NCBI GenBank assembly: GCA_013350335.1
Contig: CM023540.1
Location: 15,505,828 to 15,569,827 of the forward strand
Reading direction: 5' to 3'
Length of the DNA stretch: 64,000 bases
Origin: Chimonanthus salicifolius
Lineage: Eukaryota > Streptophyta > Magnoliopsida > Laurales > Calycanthaceae
Below the pieces are notes generated by a model that saw nothing but the letters and a program-made list of their open reading frames with translations, ran no database searches and was not told the DNA's origin. The position numbers and the translations under genes are program-made. Shown here piece by piece: positions 1 to 12,488 of the stretch; the stretch's first letter is position 1; each line of letters begins with the position of its first letter.

Positions 1-1753
1 GGCCAAGTTGACCTCAAAGCAAGATGGTTGGAAGTAGGTCTAACTTGTGGATCACACTTGAGGTATCAAATGAACTCCAAATTTGGTGAAATTTGTTTGG
101 TTTGATAGTTCAGTCAAAGATCTTTCTGTCGACTAAAAGTTTGCTCAAATCCGAACTCTTTAGCTCAAGTTATTACACTTTTTGTGAAAAGATGCAAATC
201 TGCCCAGAGGCAGAGTGATCGAATCTTGACCGGATCGTCCGATGATCCATCAGATGACAAATCCAATAGCTTGTAATTTTGGATTTTTAGTCTGTGTTTG
301 TCGGATTGTCTGAAGTTGCGCTGATAGTTTTGCACGAGCTTCTTTCATAGTTAAGTTTAATTTTCTTAGCAACAAAGTTTTTTCGCCCTTAAGTTACTTC
401 TCGACTATGTAATCCTTTTCTATAAAAGGAACTTCGACCCAAGGTTTTGAGAAAGAATTTTCTCGGTGCTTTCTCTCGTTTCTATCTTGCTTGATGCTCG
501 ATTTCTTCTGTTGTTGGTTTCTGCTCCAGAGGTAGAGATGCTCTCTCCCAAGAGGCAATCTGGGTACCTGCCCAGGTTCATTTGGATTTCAGAAGGCCTT
601 GAACTTCTCGATTTTTGTTTGTTTGATATTATAAGGTATGTATCTTGAAATCCCTTAGGAAAATTAGTTATTATGTTCTGCATGTGATTTGGGTATATGT
701 GGAACGATGTGGCTATGTGGATATTTGTATGCCCTGAAGAACCCAACTGAACCCATCTATTTGATTGAGGACCCTTCACATATGATATGTTATTGTTGCT
801 AATGATTATGCATGGATTGAGTATGTATGAATCTAAATAAGATTATGAATGATGGATGTTTTTTAATACATAGCTTGAATGATTTTCCTTATGGAGTTGT
901 GTAGGGCATATGAGTGTTTTACAATATGCGGGTGTGGTTAGGTCTACATTTGAGATCTTAGTATTGAATGACTTTTTGGGTCGAGGAAGGATTTTAGGAA
1001 TATTCCTTGTGCCTGTGATTGAGATTGGTAAGACTCCTAGATTTATGGAGGTATGAGTTGATTTGTATTTATGGATGATTGATTGTATGACGCTAGAAAG
1101 AGGTATTACTCATGTGTGTATGATCCATGTGTTGTGCAAGTAGTTGCGAAGGCCACGTGGTATTGATACGTGTTGACCACGTGCGATGGATAATTATGGG
1201 TGTGCTCAACTCTGTGTTCTCAGTGGGTCTGAGTGAGGCCAATAGACCTTAGATCCCGTGTGGGCGAGTGGGGAGTGAGTGAGTGTGAGTGGATGGGCAA
1301 GAAACATTGTGATGCTACACTGCCACCACACTGACATGCTATGATGGAGGGTGAGGTGGTCACAAATTCTGCATCATAGACAGATGAGTGAGACACATAT
1401 TAGTAATTCCGAATACCATGACTAGGCGCAGATTGTGCGTATGTATGTAAGAAGGGTATGATTCTGAGGGCTTAATGATATAGTGCAATGAGTGCACACT
1501 CCAATTGGTAGATTGATAACTGAGTGTCTATGGCTTGAGGCTTGATGATATATATAGACAGTAGTTTTGGCTATCCGACAAGCCATTATGCCTTGTCACG
1601 TGTTTTGTGGTATTCCTGTGTCTATGTGCTAAGAATGGACTATGATGTGTTGTATTATTGCATGATGGTATGCTTGTGCCGATTATGAAATATATTGTAT
1701 TCCGGTATATTTTGTCATGACTATTGTATCCCTGCCGGACTGGTGATTAATTA
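1..1753 (+). repeat. Left part of an older LTR-like sequence, interrupted at 1754
   Basis: No coding capacity is visible. A TATA-like motif lies at 421-429. The segment also contains GGATCGTCCGA-type palindromes near 230 and 305, the same motif family that fills part of the neighbouring chromovirus LTR. The sequence is broken by the minus-strand element at 1754 and appears to resume at 8707. There it runs to a GGGTCGGGGC stretch, which resembles the 3' end of plant Gypsy LTRs. I infer an old plus-oriented LTR, cut by the window edge and used as the insertion target. The family is not determined. Confidence 0.4.
421..429 (+). promoter_or_regulatory. TATA-like motif in LTR-like sequence
   Basis: TATAAAAGG is followed by a T/C-rich stretch, as expected for an LTR promoter. 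No transcript evidence is available. Confidence 0.35.
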
Positions 1754-3117
1754 TGTCACACCCCGACCCGAAGGGTGGGCTCGGAACGCGACTGATTTTT
1801 TTTTTTTTTGGAAACTAAACTAACTCAAGCAATCTAACTGGGTCGGATCAACAGTTAGGCCCAAAGGTCACACATGATCCCAATATGTGGACTCAAACAT
1901 ATACCATAAGTCTACCAAACAATAGACACAAAATAATACATACAAGATCACATAATTCCAACACTGAATTATCATTTAAAACACATCAAAGTAACTATAG
2001 AAACATAGTAGTCTTCAATACATGACATTGATACAAACTAAGTACCACACCCGGTACTTTACAAAAACAAGAGGTTCCAAGAACCAGAAAGTAAAGATAA
2101 TGGTATTCCCCTCAGTAGGAATCCCAAAACAACGCCGTCGCTTATCCACCCTAAGCTTGAAATAGAGGATTCTCCTCCTCGGGTTCATCTCCTGAAAGGT
2201 GAGTGGGATGAGCTAATTAGCCTAGTGAAAGAAATATAACAGTGCAGTTTTTTAAGAAAACAACAAGTTATCAATAATCAACAGTTGCAATATAATATCT
2301 CATGCTTGATAATAAATTCACAATATCAAGTAAAGTTTCATAATCATTTCCATCATCTGATCATCATCTTTCCAGTATTGTTGTCATCCAATGTAACGCC
2401 TACCGACTACACTGAGACCATTGTATTAAGTCCCGACACGGTCAAAATACATCCTTGCAAGTACATCTCCGGCTCTCCAATAGCCGATACTGACACCCTC
2501 AAGTCAGCAACTGTCGACACCCATGGTCCAGTAGAAGTAAACCATCTTTCATATCGTCGATTTGGTTCAATAGTAAAGGGCACGTGGAAGCAGTATTACA
2601 TATTCCATATGATCCATATCATAGCATTCATAAGCATCATAAGCACTTTTACCATAGTGCATCATGTCTAGGTACAATAGTAGGTTTATCAAATTTGAAA
2701 CCACTCATTGCTCAAGACTCATCTCAGAATAAAACCTGTTTACATCTTACTGCAAAGTTAAGTTCCCTCCCCGTATATGTGTGGTTTCGCGATCTCTGTT
2801 CAAACAAACAGACAAGTACACAATCAATATATATAGCATCAAATACATACACACAACTAGTATTTCGAAATCATACTTGTTTTTCCCCAAAAAATATCCA
2901 AGGTACATGGAATTGAGTCTCCTACTTGGTTTCTATCATTTTTAAATTATAATAATCTACAAAATAATATAATAAAAAAGGTGCTCAGTCTGAAAACTCA
3001 TATTGTCTTCTGGGCATTGACCAGATTGACTTATTGAGTTAGGTCTAGATTCTCGGGTCACTTCTTGATTGTCTTCTGGATAGGACCAGATCTGACATGT
3101 TGAGTAAGGCCTCGAGG

Positions 3118-3202
3118 TCACTCAGTGCCCGACAAATATAGCGTCGGCCTGGAAGTGAGATCACTCAGTGCCCGACCAATAGAGTCGGCCTGAAAGTGAA
3201 TA
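3118..3202. repeat. Two-copy 43-bp tandem repeat
   Basis: Each unit begins TCACTCAGTGCCCGAC and contains GTCGGCCTG; units start at 3118 and 3161. It lies inside the LTR, and the second unit is a few bases shorter. Confidence 0.7.
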
Positions 3203-3360
3203 CAATAATAGATACACTATAGTAATAAGAGAAGAGGGTTAGTACATTTTTAATTTAACAATGGGGTACTAACATCACATGCAATCAATAATAATCAAAC
3301 AAGATTTACACTTAAAAATCGAGTCCCTCGGAACTTGCCTCGGAACCAGGTACTGTGGCT

Positions 3361-3716
3361 TCGGATCATCCGAACCACATCTAAACTAGTCACTGACCTC
3401 AGATCATGGGTCTGACTTCAGATCGTCCGAAGATCGGGTCTTGGATCATCCGAAGTCCATCCGAACCGAAAAATAGAGAAAAACAAGTCTCGGTGGGTCT
3501 GTGCACTTCGGAACATCCGAAGTGAGGCTCGGATCGTTCGAATGGACTTCGGTCCTTCCGAACTCTGCTCGGATCGTCCAGCTGAGTCCAGCTAGCCTCG
3601 GGCGTAACAAGGCTTCGGGTGAAGCTCGGAACGTCCGAGGGGTCCTCTCGAACCGTCCGAAGGGTGTGACCCTCGGACCGTCCGAAGATCAACTCTCGGA
3701 CCGTCCGAGAGTCGTC
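3361..3716. repeat. Cluster of degenerate TCGGANNNTCCGA palindromes in an LTR
   Basis: About eleven copies of a 13-14-bp near-palindrome occur here, for example TCGGATCATCCGA, TCGGAACATCCGA, TCGGAACGTCCGA and TCGGACCGTCCGA. Spacing tightens to about 20-25 bp towards 3716. The motif reads almost the same on both strands. The two overlapping ORFs here have low complexity and are by-products of the repeat. The role is unknown. Confidence 0.75.
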
Positions 3717-5004
3717 TTCCTCCACTACTGCACCAGCAGACAGTGACGGTAGACAAGTGCAAAATACGAATCTGGAAACAGTGGTTTCCCGGATTCGGTT
3801 TCCATACCTAGCCGGTCCGATGGACTCCTCTGGGAGTCCTCTTTCCGTAGGGAATGGTTTAAGGTTTTAAAACTCAGTAGGCCATTCGATCTTAACACTA
3901 AAACTCACGGGTACAAGAGAACCCATGATTTTTCTTAAACTTCAAACTGGTTTTTCTTAATCAAATTAAGGCCAAAACCGGTTTTTCTTGATTCTAAACT
4001 GACTGGAATCGAAAGAGAAATACAGTGGTCACCTTCACTAGAGTTCCTGGGTTGAAAATTCGATTTTTGAAGGAACTTCCCTCTGAGCTACGGGTGACAG
4101 AAAACTGGCAACAGAGAAGGGAATCGGCTAGTTTAGGACTGAGAATCATGGAGCTTGAGAGACTGAGAGAAGAGAAGAGATGTAGTGAGAGTTGAATCAG
4201 CTAAGAAAGGGTTCCATTTATAGGAAAATTTGCCGTAGAAGCTGGCCGGATGGCCACTGCATGCAGCTGCAGCGGACGTCCGGTACAGTGAAAGCATTGT
4301 TCGAAAGTCCCAGTTGCAAGTAAATCCTCCAAGGTTTTCCATTTTACAAAAAGGCTCCTGATTTGATAAAAACTCGATTTTTAACTAAACATAATATTTT
4401 GAAAACTCAAAAACTTAATCCAATCTTACAGATAGGTTGGGTTTTGAAAACCTTAATCACCATAAAAATTTTGGGTTTTGACTCTTAGTAAAAACCATTG
4501 ATTTAAATAAAACCATAATTTAACACTATTTACTTAATTAAACAAATGTTAAATAAAACAATTTATAAAACTCATTTTGGGGTGCCAAAGAATAACTAGA
4601 CCATAATTAAAATGGTCTAATATGAAACACTTGTTTCAAAATTTATCTCATCTCCAAAATCATTTAAAATAATTATTACTCACTTTTGGGGTTTTGACGG
4701 GCGGTTTTAAATACCATTTTCTAAAAATAAAAATATTTTAAAATCAGAAATACAAATCCTTGAATAAGGAGAATAATATCATCCAATAATATTTACATAA
4801 CAACACAATTTATAAAATAATAATAATAAACGGTAAATTACCAAAATGCATCTCCAGTTGGACGAGCTGGATTATTGAGCTTCCGAGCTCAGATTGGGCC
4901 ACACTTGGGCTTTTGCTCAAAGCCCTAATCGTAATCTTCGAGATTAACGGGTCAAACAAGATTATTAAGCTAAAACTATGCCTAATCTGGGTCAGGGTAT
5001 TACA

Positions 5005-5019
5005 TCCTACCCCCCTAAA
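5005..5019 (-). other. Polypurine tract of the minus-strand chromovirus
   Basis: The minus strand reads TTTAGGGGGGTAGGA immediately before the 3' LTR start TGTAATACCC. This is the position expected for plus-strand priming. Confidence 0.85.
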
Positions 5020-5021
5020 AG

Positions 5022-7805
5022 AAATTCCGTCCCGAAATTTAAGACAAACTCTTACCTTTTTGGCTTGTGAACAAGCTAGGGTACAGCTTCTACATCGTCG
5101 ATTCTGGTTCCCACGTCTCATGTTGCACGTCGCGATGTTGCCTACAGCACTCATACTAGAGGAATAGACTTCCTTCTGAGCTCTTGAGTTCGACGTCCTT
5201 GAATCTTCACTGGCACTTCTTTAAAAGTTAGGTCCTCTGAGATTTCGATGTCTTCAAAACTTAGCACATGCGACGGGTCAGGCTCGTACTTCCTTAACAT
5301 AAACACGTGGAATGTACTATGCACTCTCTTCAAAGCTTGAGGAAGATCCAACTGATAGGCCACTTCACCTATCCTCTTTACGATCTCAAAGGGTCCAACA
5401 TATTGAGGTGATAGTTTTCCCTTGCGCTTGAACCGTTGCACTCCATGACGTGGTGCCACACGTAAGAAAACTAGGTCACCAACTGCAAACTCCAAAGGTC
5501 GTCACCTTTTATCAACATAACTCTTTTGTCTTCTCTGGGCTGTCTTGAGACGTTGTCTGATCACTTCGACTTGTTCTGACGTCTCACGCACTAGATCAGG
5601 TCCTACCAGCGCTTTATCTCCTACCTCTGTCCAACAAAGAGGTGACCTGCAAGGTCTGCCATACAGAGCCTCGTAGGGTGCCATCTGTACACTGGAGTGA
5701 TAACTGTTGTTGTAGACAAACTCGATCAAAGGCAAGTGATCTTCCTAACTTCGCTGCCTATCCATCGCACAACCTCTAAGGTTTGAACTGGTTCTCTCTG
5801 ATTGACCATCCGTCTGAGGGTGAAAAGCAGTGCTGAAGCACAGCTTAGTCCCCAACTCCTCTTTCAATCCTTGCCAAAACCTTGATACAAACATCGGATG
5901 CTCTATCAGATACAATGGATACAGGCACTCCATGCAATCTGACTACCTCCTTTAGATACAATCTACTTAAAGTAGCCAAAGAAGCCGTCTTCTTGATTGG
6001 CAGAAAGTGAGCTGATTTCGTCAATCGATCAACTATTACCAAAATAGCGTCGTTCTTCTTAGGAGACTTCAGAAATCCCGTTACGAAATCCATCGTGATA
6101 TGCTCCCACTTCCATTCAGCCACTTCTAAAGGTTGCATCTTTCCAGCAGGTCGTTGATGTTCCGTTTTCACTTGTTGACACGTTAAGCACTTCGACACAA
6201 AATCTGCTACCTCTCGCTTCATACCTTTCCACCCGAAAAGTCACCGTAAGTTATGATACATCTTCGTACCACCAGGATGCACTGTAAAGTGAGAACGATG
6301 AAAGCGATCAAACACATTTCTCCTGCACTCGTCCGACTTTGGTACAAAAAATCTATCTTTGAAAGTCAGACCTCCGTCCGCCTTGATCTTTCAATCTTCT
6401 AGAGTCGCTCCTCCTGAAATCTGAGTCGCTAACTCCTTCGCTTCTGGATCGTTCTGTTGTCTTTCCAACACCAATCTAAATACCTGGGGTTGCAGAATCA
6501 AACTATGGATTCTTGCTGACCCGCTTCCTTCGATCAGTTTTAGATCGTACTCGGACAAAACTTCCAACATCTTCCACTGCAAGGATGCCATCCTCGCCAC
6601 GTTCCTGTGAGACTTTCTGCTCAAGGCATCGGCCACCACGTTGGCCTTCCCTGGGTGATAGGAGAGACTGAAGTCGTAATCTCCCAGGTATTTCATCCAT
6701 CTTCGCTGCTTCATATTCAAGTCTTTTTTAGTGAAGATAACTATGGTGATCAAAAAACATATTGAACTTCTCACCATATAAGTAATGTCTCCACAACTTT
6801 AACGAGAATACAACGGCTGCTAACTCCAAATCGTGAGTCTGGTAGTTCTGCTCATGTCCCTTCAATTGCTTGGAACCATAAGCTACTACTTTCCCCTTTT
6901 GCATCAGCACACAACCCAAACCAAACTTGGACGCGTCACAATACACATCGTAACCTAGTCCTTGCTCGGGTATCACCAAAACTGGAGACGTAGTCAACTT
7001 CTCCTTCAACTCCTAGAATGCTTTTTCACAAGCTTCGCTTCACTCAAACTTGACGTTTTTCCTCGTTAGCTGAGTCATCGGCACCGCGATCTGAGAGAAG
7101 TGTGGAATAAACTTTCGGTAATATCCCGCTAATCCCAGAAAGTTCCGAATTTCGAACACGTTCTTGGGACTTTCCCAAGTCTTCACTGTTTCCACTTTCG
7201 CTGGATCTACAGAGATTCCTCTTGGAGACACCACATGTCCTAGAAACTGCACTTGAGTCAACCAAAACTCGCACTTGCTCAGCTTAGTGAATAGCTGATG
7301 CTCTCGAAGAGTCTGAAGAACAATCCACAGATGACGCTCGTGCTCTTCCTCCTATGACGAAAAGATCAAGATATCGTCTATAAAGACTATCACGAACTCT
7401 CGCAGATACGGCCGGAAAACGCTATTTATCAAATCCATAAACATGGCTGGCGCGTTCGTCAAACTGAAAGGCATCACCACAAACTCATACAAACCATACT
7501 GCGTCCGAAAAGCAGTCTTAGGAATGTCTTCTTTTCGAATCCGCAACTGATGGTAACCCGACCTCAAATTGATTTTCGAAAATCACCTCGATCCCCTCAA
7601 GAGATCAAAGACGTCGTCTATTCTAGGCAATGGATACTTACTCTTAATAGTTATTTGGTTAAGCCACCGGTAATCTATACACATCCTTATCGATCCATCA
7701 TTCTTTTTCACAAAGAGAGCAGGTGCGCCCCATGGCGAGTTGCTCTGACGGATAAAACCAAGTCTAAGGACCTCATCTACCTGCGTAGCTAGCTCTCTCT
7801 GTTCA
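5022..7805 (-). pseudogene. Chromovirus pol relic: RT, RNase H, integrase, chromodomain
   Basis: Minus-strand fragments in several frames give the usual Ty3/Gypsy order. RT (about 7805-7270) starts near [11 protein letters not shown] and keeps [18 protein letters not shown] and the catalytic [11 protein letters not shown] connection segment follows with VQFLGHVVSPRGI and FLGLAGYYRKFIPHFS. RNase H (about 7010-6650) shows [13 protein letters not shown], and ADALSRKS follows at about 6610. Integrase (about 6400-5700) shows KCLTCQQVKTEHQRPAGK, WEHITMDFVTG, a SDRA remnant of the SDR motif, and [12 protein letters not shown]. Its C-terminal part (5495-5151) shows [20 protein letters not shown] chromodomain-like tail with WEPES is readable in another frame down to about 5050. 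Stops and frameshifts separate these blocks, so no functional polyprotein is expected. Confidence 0.88.
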
Positions 7806-8706
7806 GCCGGGAACAGAGAAGGGAATCGGCTGGTTTAAGTCTAAGAATCAGGGAGCTTGAGAGATTGAGAGAAGAGAAGAGATGTAGTGGGAGTTGAATA
7901 AGCTGAGAAAGGGTTCCATTATAGGAAAATTTGCCGTAGAAGGTGGCCGGATGGCCACTGCATGCCGCTGCAGCGGACATCCGGTACAGTGAAAACACTG
8001 TTCGGAAGTCCCAGTTGCAAATAAGTCCTCCAAGGTTTTCCATTTTGCAAAAAGGCCCCTGATTTGATAAAAACTAGATTTTTAACTAAACATAAGATTT
8101 TGAAAACTCAAAAACTTAATCCAATCTTATAGATAGGTTGGGTTTTGAAAACCTTAATCACCATAAAAATTTTGGGTTTTGACTCTTAGTAAAAACCATT
8201 GATTTAAATAAAACCATAATTTAACACTATTTACTTAATTAAACAAATGTTAAATAAAACAATTTATAAACCTCATTTTGGGGTGCCAAAGAATAATTAG
8301 ACCATAATTAAAATGGTCTAACACAAAACACTTGTCTCGAAATTTATCTCATCTCCAAAATTATTTAAAATAATTATTACTCCCTTTTTGGGTTTTGACG
8401 GACGGTTTTAAATACCATTTTCTGAAAATAAAATTATTTTAAAGTCAGAAATATAAATCCTTGACTAAGGAGAATAATATCATTCAGTAATATTCACATA
8501 ACAACACAATTTATAAAATAATAATAATAAGCGGTAAATTACCAAAATGCCCCTCCAGTTGGACGAGCCTGAATCATTGAGCTTCCGATTTCAAATTGGG
8601 CTACACCTGGGCTTTTTCTCAAAGCTCTAACCGTAATCTTCGAGATTAACCAGTCAAACAAGATTATTAAGCTAAAACTATGCTTAATCTGGATCAGGGT
8701 ATTACA
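7806..8706 (-). repeat. Truncated 5' LTR of the minus-strand chromovirus
   Basis: About 900 bp match 4105-5004 with scattered differences. The rest of the LTR is missing. The deletion joint lies at AACAGAGAAGGG (about 7803-7815), a sequence also present at the matching place in the full LTR, so a short-homology deletion is plausible. Confidence 0.85.
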
Positions 8707-8711
8707 AATTG

Positions 8712-8966
8712 GACGTGTGAAGTTGACTCCCTAACAGTTTTTAGGAACCAGTTGGGGAAAGGTCAGACTGACTCACGGAGGTGGTTAGATGACGCCGAGT
8801 CATGGGTGATTTCAATCCTATTAAGGGTTTATTTTAATTTGAAATCATTTATCTTTTGTTGTAATATTTGAGACTGATGTAAAAGTTCAACTCTAAGATA
8901 AAGGTCCTATGTTATTTATTGTGGTCTGTTTAATTCACGTGCCCTGGGCTAGACGGGTCGGGGCAT
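8712..8966 (+). repeat. Right-hand continuation of the interrupted LTR-like sequence
   Basis: This follows the target duplication of the nested chromovirus. It ends near GACGGGTCGGGGCATAGG, reminiscent of plant Gypsy LTR 3' ends. No primer binding site follows, so it may be a solo or truncated LTR. Confidence 0.35.
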
Positions 8967-10439
8967 AGGTTTGACGAAGCTCATATTGTAATTTATGCCT
9001 AACATTTTAGTCCAAAAATAAGCCCGACCTAGTGCTAAACTTGAGCAGGACGGCTGAATTTTGGGTTTGCTTGCCCGAATCCAAATTTTGAGCTTGAGCC
9101 GAGGTTAACCCAAATTAGCCAAACTCGAACCTGCCTCGAGTTAACTGTAGGGACCAATTGCAGTTCCAAGCACAAAATGTATATGCAGGCATATTTGGCC
9201 TCGAGCTTCTTTTGGCCTAAGATGTATTGTATTTTTTATTTGTATTATTCTATAAAATAAAGGTTCTATGTTACCTAACATCTATATCCATTCATAATAT
9301 GAATTTAATGAAAATTAAGTTTTATAAAATGTAACTCGAATTTGGACTTTAAGGTCAAGCATAGGCTTTAATTTACTAAGCCTAGGCCCATTGTGAATTT
9401 GGGCCTTATATATTGGACCTAAAAATGAGTCTAGTCCATGTCTAGGTCAGTCTGAACCTGAATTTTTTTTTTTTTTTTTTTTGAGTTTTTTAAAGTAGAG
9501 TTGAGTTAGGCTTGGCGTAAGTTGCACTCCTAGATTGACCTATGGCTAGGTCAATCCAATCCAAAATGTTGGATTTTTAAGTTTAGTTGGATCTCTCTAA
9601 CTTATTTAATAAATAGGTTAAGTCGGATGTATCTAAAATAAAGATATTTAAGATTTACTTGATCGACCCCCTCAAGATCAATTTCATAAAATTTCTTAAC
9701 ATTTTTCATAGAATTGGCCTTGAGAATTTACGTTCTTAGAAAAATCTCACTTTAATAAGAAAATCTCATTTTTTTTTTTCTAGAAAATTTCTGTAAACAA
9801 ATGTAGCCTAAAGATTCGATATCTTCATTTATGAAAAAAAAAAGGTATTTAGTGTGAGGACAATATAATCTGGTCCCGGGCCTTATATATGTCAAAGCCC
9901 ATCTAATTATCCCAAAATGTAGTGGATAAGTCTAACCTAACAAAAGCTGAGTTTAACATATCATTAAAATATAAAAGGGTACATTATTGTCTATATAATA
10001 GGATCCAATGCCATGCTTTTATTTATTTAATTATTTATGTGCACACTCAAAGTTGTAAAAGTGGCTGACCAAATTAAAGAAATTGAAAGCCTATTTCATT
10101 GTTCTAAAGTATAGAAAGGATGATTGAAGGGTCAATAGTGGTTGGGGCTTTATACACAAATGACATTAAATTTCCAATAGAAAAGTCTTCAATAATCAAT
10201 GTTTGTCTCTTATAATCATTTAAAAGAGAGAAGATAAAAAGATAAATGGGGCATGAAACATGCTTACATTCTATAATTTATATTATGCTGGTTTGGCATA
10301 TGTTTCTCGTGTAATGTCGAGTCAGAGGACCGAGTCCATTTTATAATAGAAAGCTATATATGAATTATCTAACTATAAAAAATAAAATAATATTTTAAAT
10401 TAAAAATAAATTATTATATAAGATTTTTTATTTAGCCCT
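8967..10439. other. AT-rich intergenic DNA, no gene recognised
   Basis: Contains a poly-T run near 9462-9482 and phrases with repeated GGTT/AACC-type words. No splice-consistent coding exon, RNA gene or bounded element is seen. Confidence 0.5.
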
Positions 10440-10479
10440 TGTCTTGGCAGGAAGACAATTTCATTTTATCGTCTGTGAC

Positions 10480-10805
10480 CTATCCCACATATAATAAAAT
10501 CCATCCCTCAAACAGTGAAATCCGTCCCGCGGATAGTGAAACTCGTCCTGCAGACAGGGGATACCCATCCTAACCTGTCTGTGACCTGACCGTCACCCAC
10601 AAGACCATGTCCATAGTGTAGCTGAAGGTACAAGCTTGGACGAGCATGCTAAACATGCCCTTATTCTAGTGGTACGACAATTTTCGTTACCCGTCTCGTG
10701 GAATGTAAAACCCATCCTACAGAGAACGAAACCCATCTTACAGACAGTGAAACCCGTCCTGTGGACTGTGATACCGTCCGTGAACTGATCGTCACCCACA
10801 AGACC
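10480..10805. repeat. Degenerate minisatellite around GTGAAACCCGTCCTG
   Basis: Repeated words of about 20-26 bp contain GTGAAA-YCCGTCC, at 10517-10560 and 10696-10765. Both blocks are followed by the same phrase CGTCACCCACAAGACC (about 10591 and 10790). This suggests duplication of a roughly 200-bp unit built from shorter repeats. The minus-strand ORF over 10593-10799 is repeat-derived. Confidence 0.6.
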
Positions 10806-12483
10806 CTGTCTTACTAATTTTAGTTATTTAAATTAATCAAAATTAAATTTTGATGAGGCTTTTGTGAATAAATGATGAAAAAAATCTTAATACATGGTAG
10901 ATTTATTCTAATTATATTAAATATTGAATAGATTGCAATTTAGTCTTTAGAGGCGTGTGGTCAAAGTGTTGGTCTGAACTCTGATACATAGATTGTGACT
11001 TGTGGATGAATGGTGGGGTCTACACGTGACATCATATACTCGTTTGGTACTTAAAAATGGAATATGCTTTTATTCTTTTATTCTTTTATGCAATACCATT
11101 AAACCGACTTTAGACTCAACAGAAGCATGTTTGAATTTAAACTTGAGCTTTGCACCTTTTGTCCATTTTCCACACAATCACTTTTTGATACAGTTTCAGA
11201 TAATTGAGGAGAGGAATTTTTTTTTTTCCCATCTATGAAATCATAGTTTTTGAAAGGCACATTGTTTATGGTGACTAAAGATTCACCAAAAGGACTCATT
11301 TGAGCATTATTTGAAATATCTTACTCAATTTGAATTTATTATCATATGATTTTATTGTTGGAATAAAATCTATGTAAAACTGCTTTTATTTTTACTGTTA
11401 AAAATCATTATATTTTATTTTTAACGGTCTTGAATGTGGTTAGCATCATTTAGAAAATACCGCCTGAATGAATCTAAGCTCATTCTTTAAACCCCACCCA
11501 GATGGGTTTCACATGCATACCTATGCAATGTAATGTTGCACATGTATGATATCATGGGTAGTGCTGGTCTGCGATTTCAGAGGCTCTAGGTGAACTCTTA
11601 AAGATAGACATTTTATACACTCACAAAAAATAAAATCATACATTTTTTTTTACGAATTGTGAAACATCCAAATAAAATATCATAATCAAATTTTTTTTTT
11701 TTTAATGAATGGTTAATATTATTCATTCAAAAGGAGAGCTCACAAAAAAAAAGGAATATACAACCCATAGCTCGAGCCAGGCAGGGGAACAAAAAATCAG
11801 GCCCAAACAAACAAAGGATGAGAGACATGACCCACAACATAGATGGGCAAGCCCACACCCTGGGCCAGGGAAAGAACCCTCTACAAACTAATCAGTTGTG
11901 GTGGGATCCAATACCAAAGGAAAAAATGCCAGAAAGGTTACCAGCCAGCAGGTAATTTGGAAAATACAAAATGCAAGAGTTCTTACAACCTGGTGAATTT
12001 AACCTTGCCAGAACTGAATCTACTGAGGAGGGCCTTAATCGTTCGAATGTGACATCACTGGGTCTAAAGATTGTTGAATGAAAAAAATCAATTTAAATAT
12101 TTAATGAGTAAGAAGAAACTGAACTTTCAAAATAATTTCTAAGTCTTGATAAAAAAAAAAATTCATCAGAATAGAACTTTGATGTTTGGTAGTTTATAAC
12201 ACTTCACAATTAAAATATCATATTATATAGTGCTTGAAAATCATGTCAAAATCACATTATATTATTTGATTATTTCTAATATGAGCTCAACTTCATATTT
12301 GATAAACAAATGACCCAATCTAATTTGGATGATTTTTTTTGCACAATATTCCACTTAGGAATTCTGATGGGCTTAATCTTGAGTTAGATCTCCTTCCCTG
12401 GTTGTCCCTCAATATGTAATGGACAAGATGGCAGATCATATGGTCCAAATATGGTGTTGGTCAAATTTTATTTTATTTTTTTT
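10806..12483. other. AT-rich intergenic DNA, nothing firmly identified
   Basis: A moderately GC-richer stretch at 11710-12040 (after a poly-T and before AT-rich DNA) resembles the tail of a retroelement, but no diagnostic motif supports this. The rest shows only homopolymer runs. Confidence 0.45.
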
Positions 12484-12488
12484 GAAAA

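Larger units (their letters stand above)
1754..5004 (-). repeat. 3' LTR of the minus-strand chromovirus (3251 bp)
   Basis: On the minus strand it begins TGTAATACCCTGACCC at 5004 and ends GGTCGGGGTGTGACA at 1754. Its 4105-5004 part is highly similar to 7806-8706, which identifies it as an LTR. A TATA-like CCTATAAATGG lies on the minus strand near 4210-4220. The equivalent spot in the other copy (about 7917) reads CCTATAATGG, one base shorter, so the 5' LTR promoter looks weakened. It contains short tandem repeats at 3118-3202 and a palindromic repeat cluster at 3361-3716. Confidence 0.85.
1754..8706 (-). mobile_element. Degenerate Ty3/Gypsy chromovirus, internally deleted, minus strand
   Basis: The ends are TGTCAC at 1754 and ATTACA at 8706, flanked by AATTA (1749-1753) and AATTG (8707-8711). 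This is a near-perfect 5-bp target duplication. Read on the minus strand, the order is truncated 5' LTR (8706-7806), pol from reverse transcriptase to a chromodomain-like tail (7805-5022), polypurine tract (5019-5005) and full 3' LTR (5004-1754). Most of the 5' LTR, the primer binding site, gag, protease and the start of pol are missing. The junction near 7806 joins LTR sequence directly to the start of RT. The TGTAATACCC start, GGGGTGTGACA end and chromodomain-like tail suggest the Tekay/Del group, which is inferred. Multiple stops make it non-autonomous. Confidence 0.88.

Noticed and set aside
3361..3716. CRISPR-like repeat array
   Set aside because: Repeats are degenerate, only 13-14 bp, unevenly spaced and inside a plant LTR.
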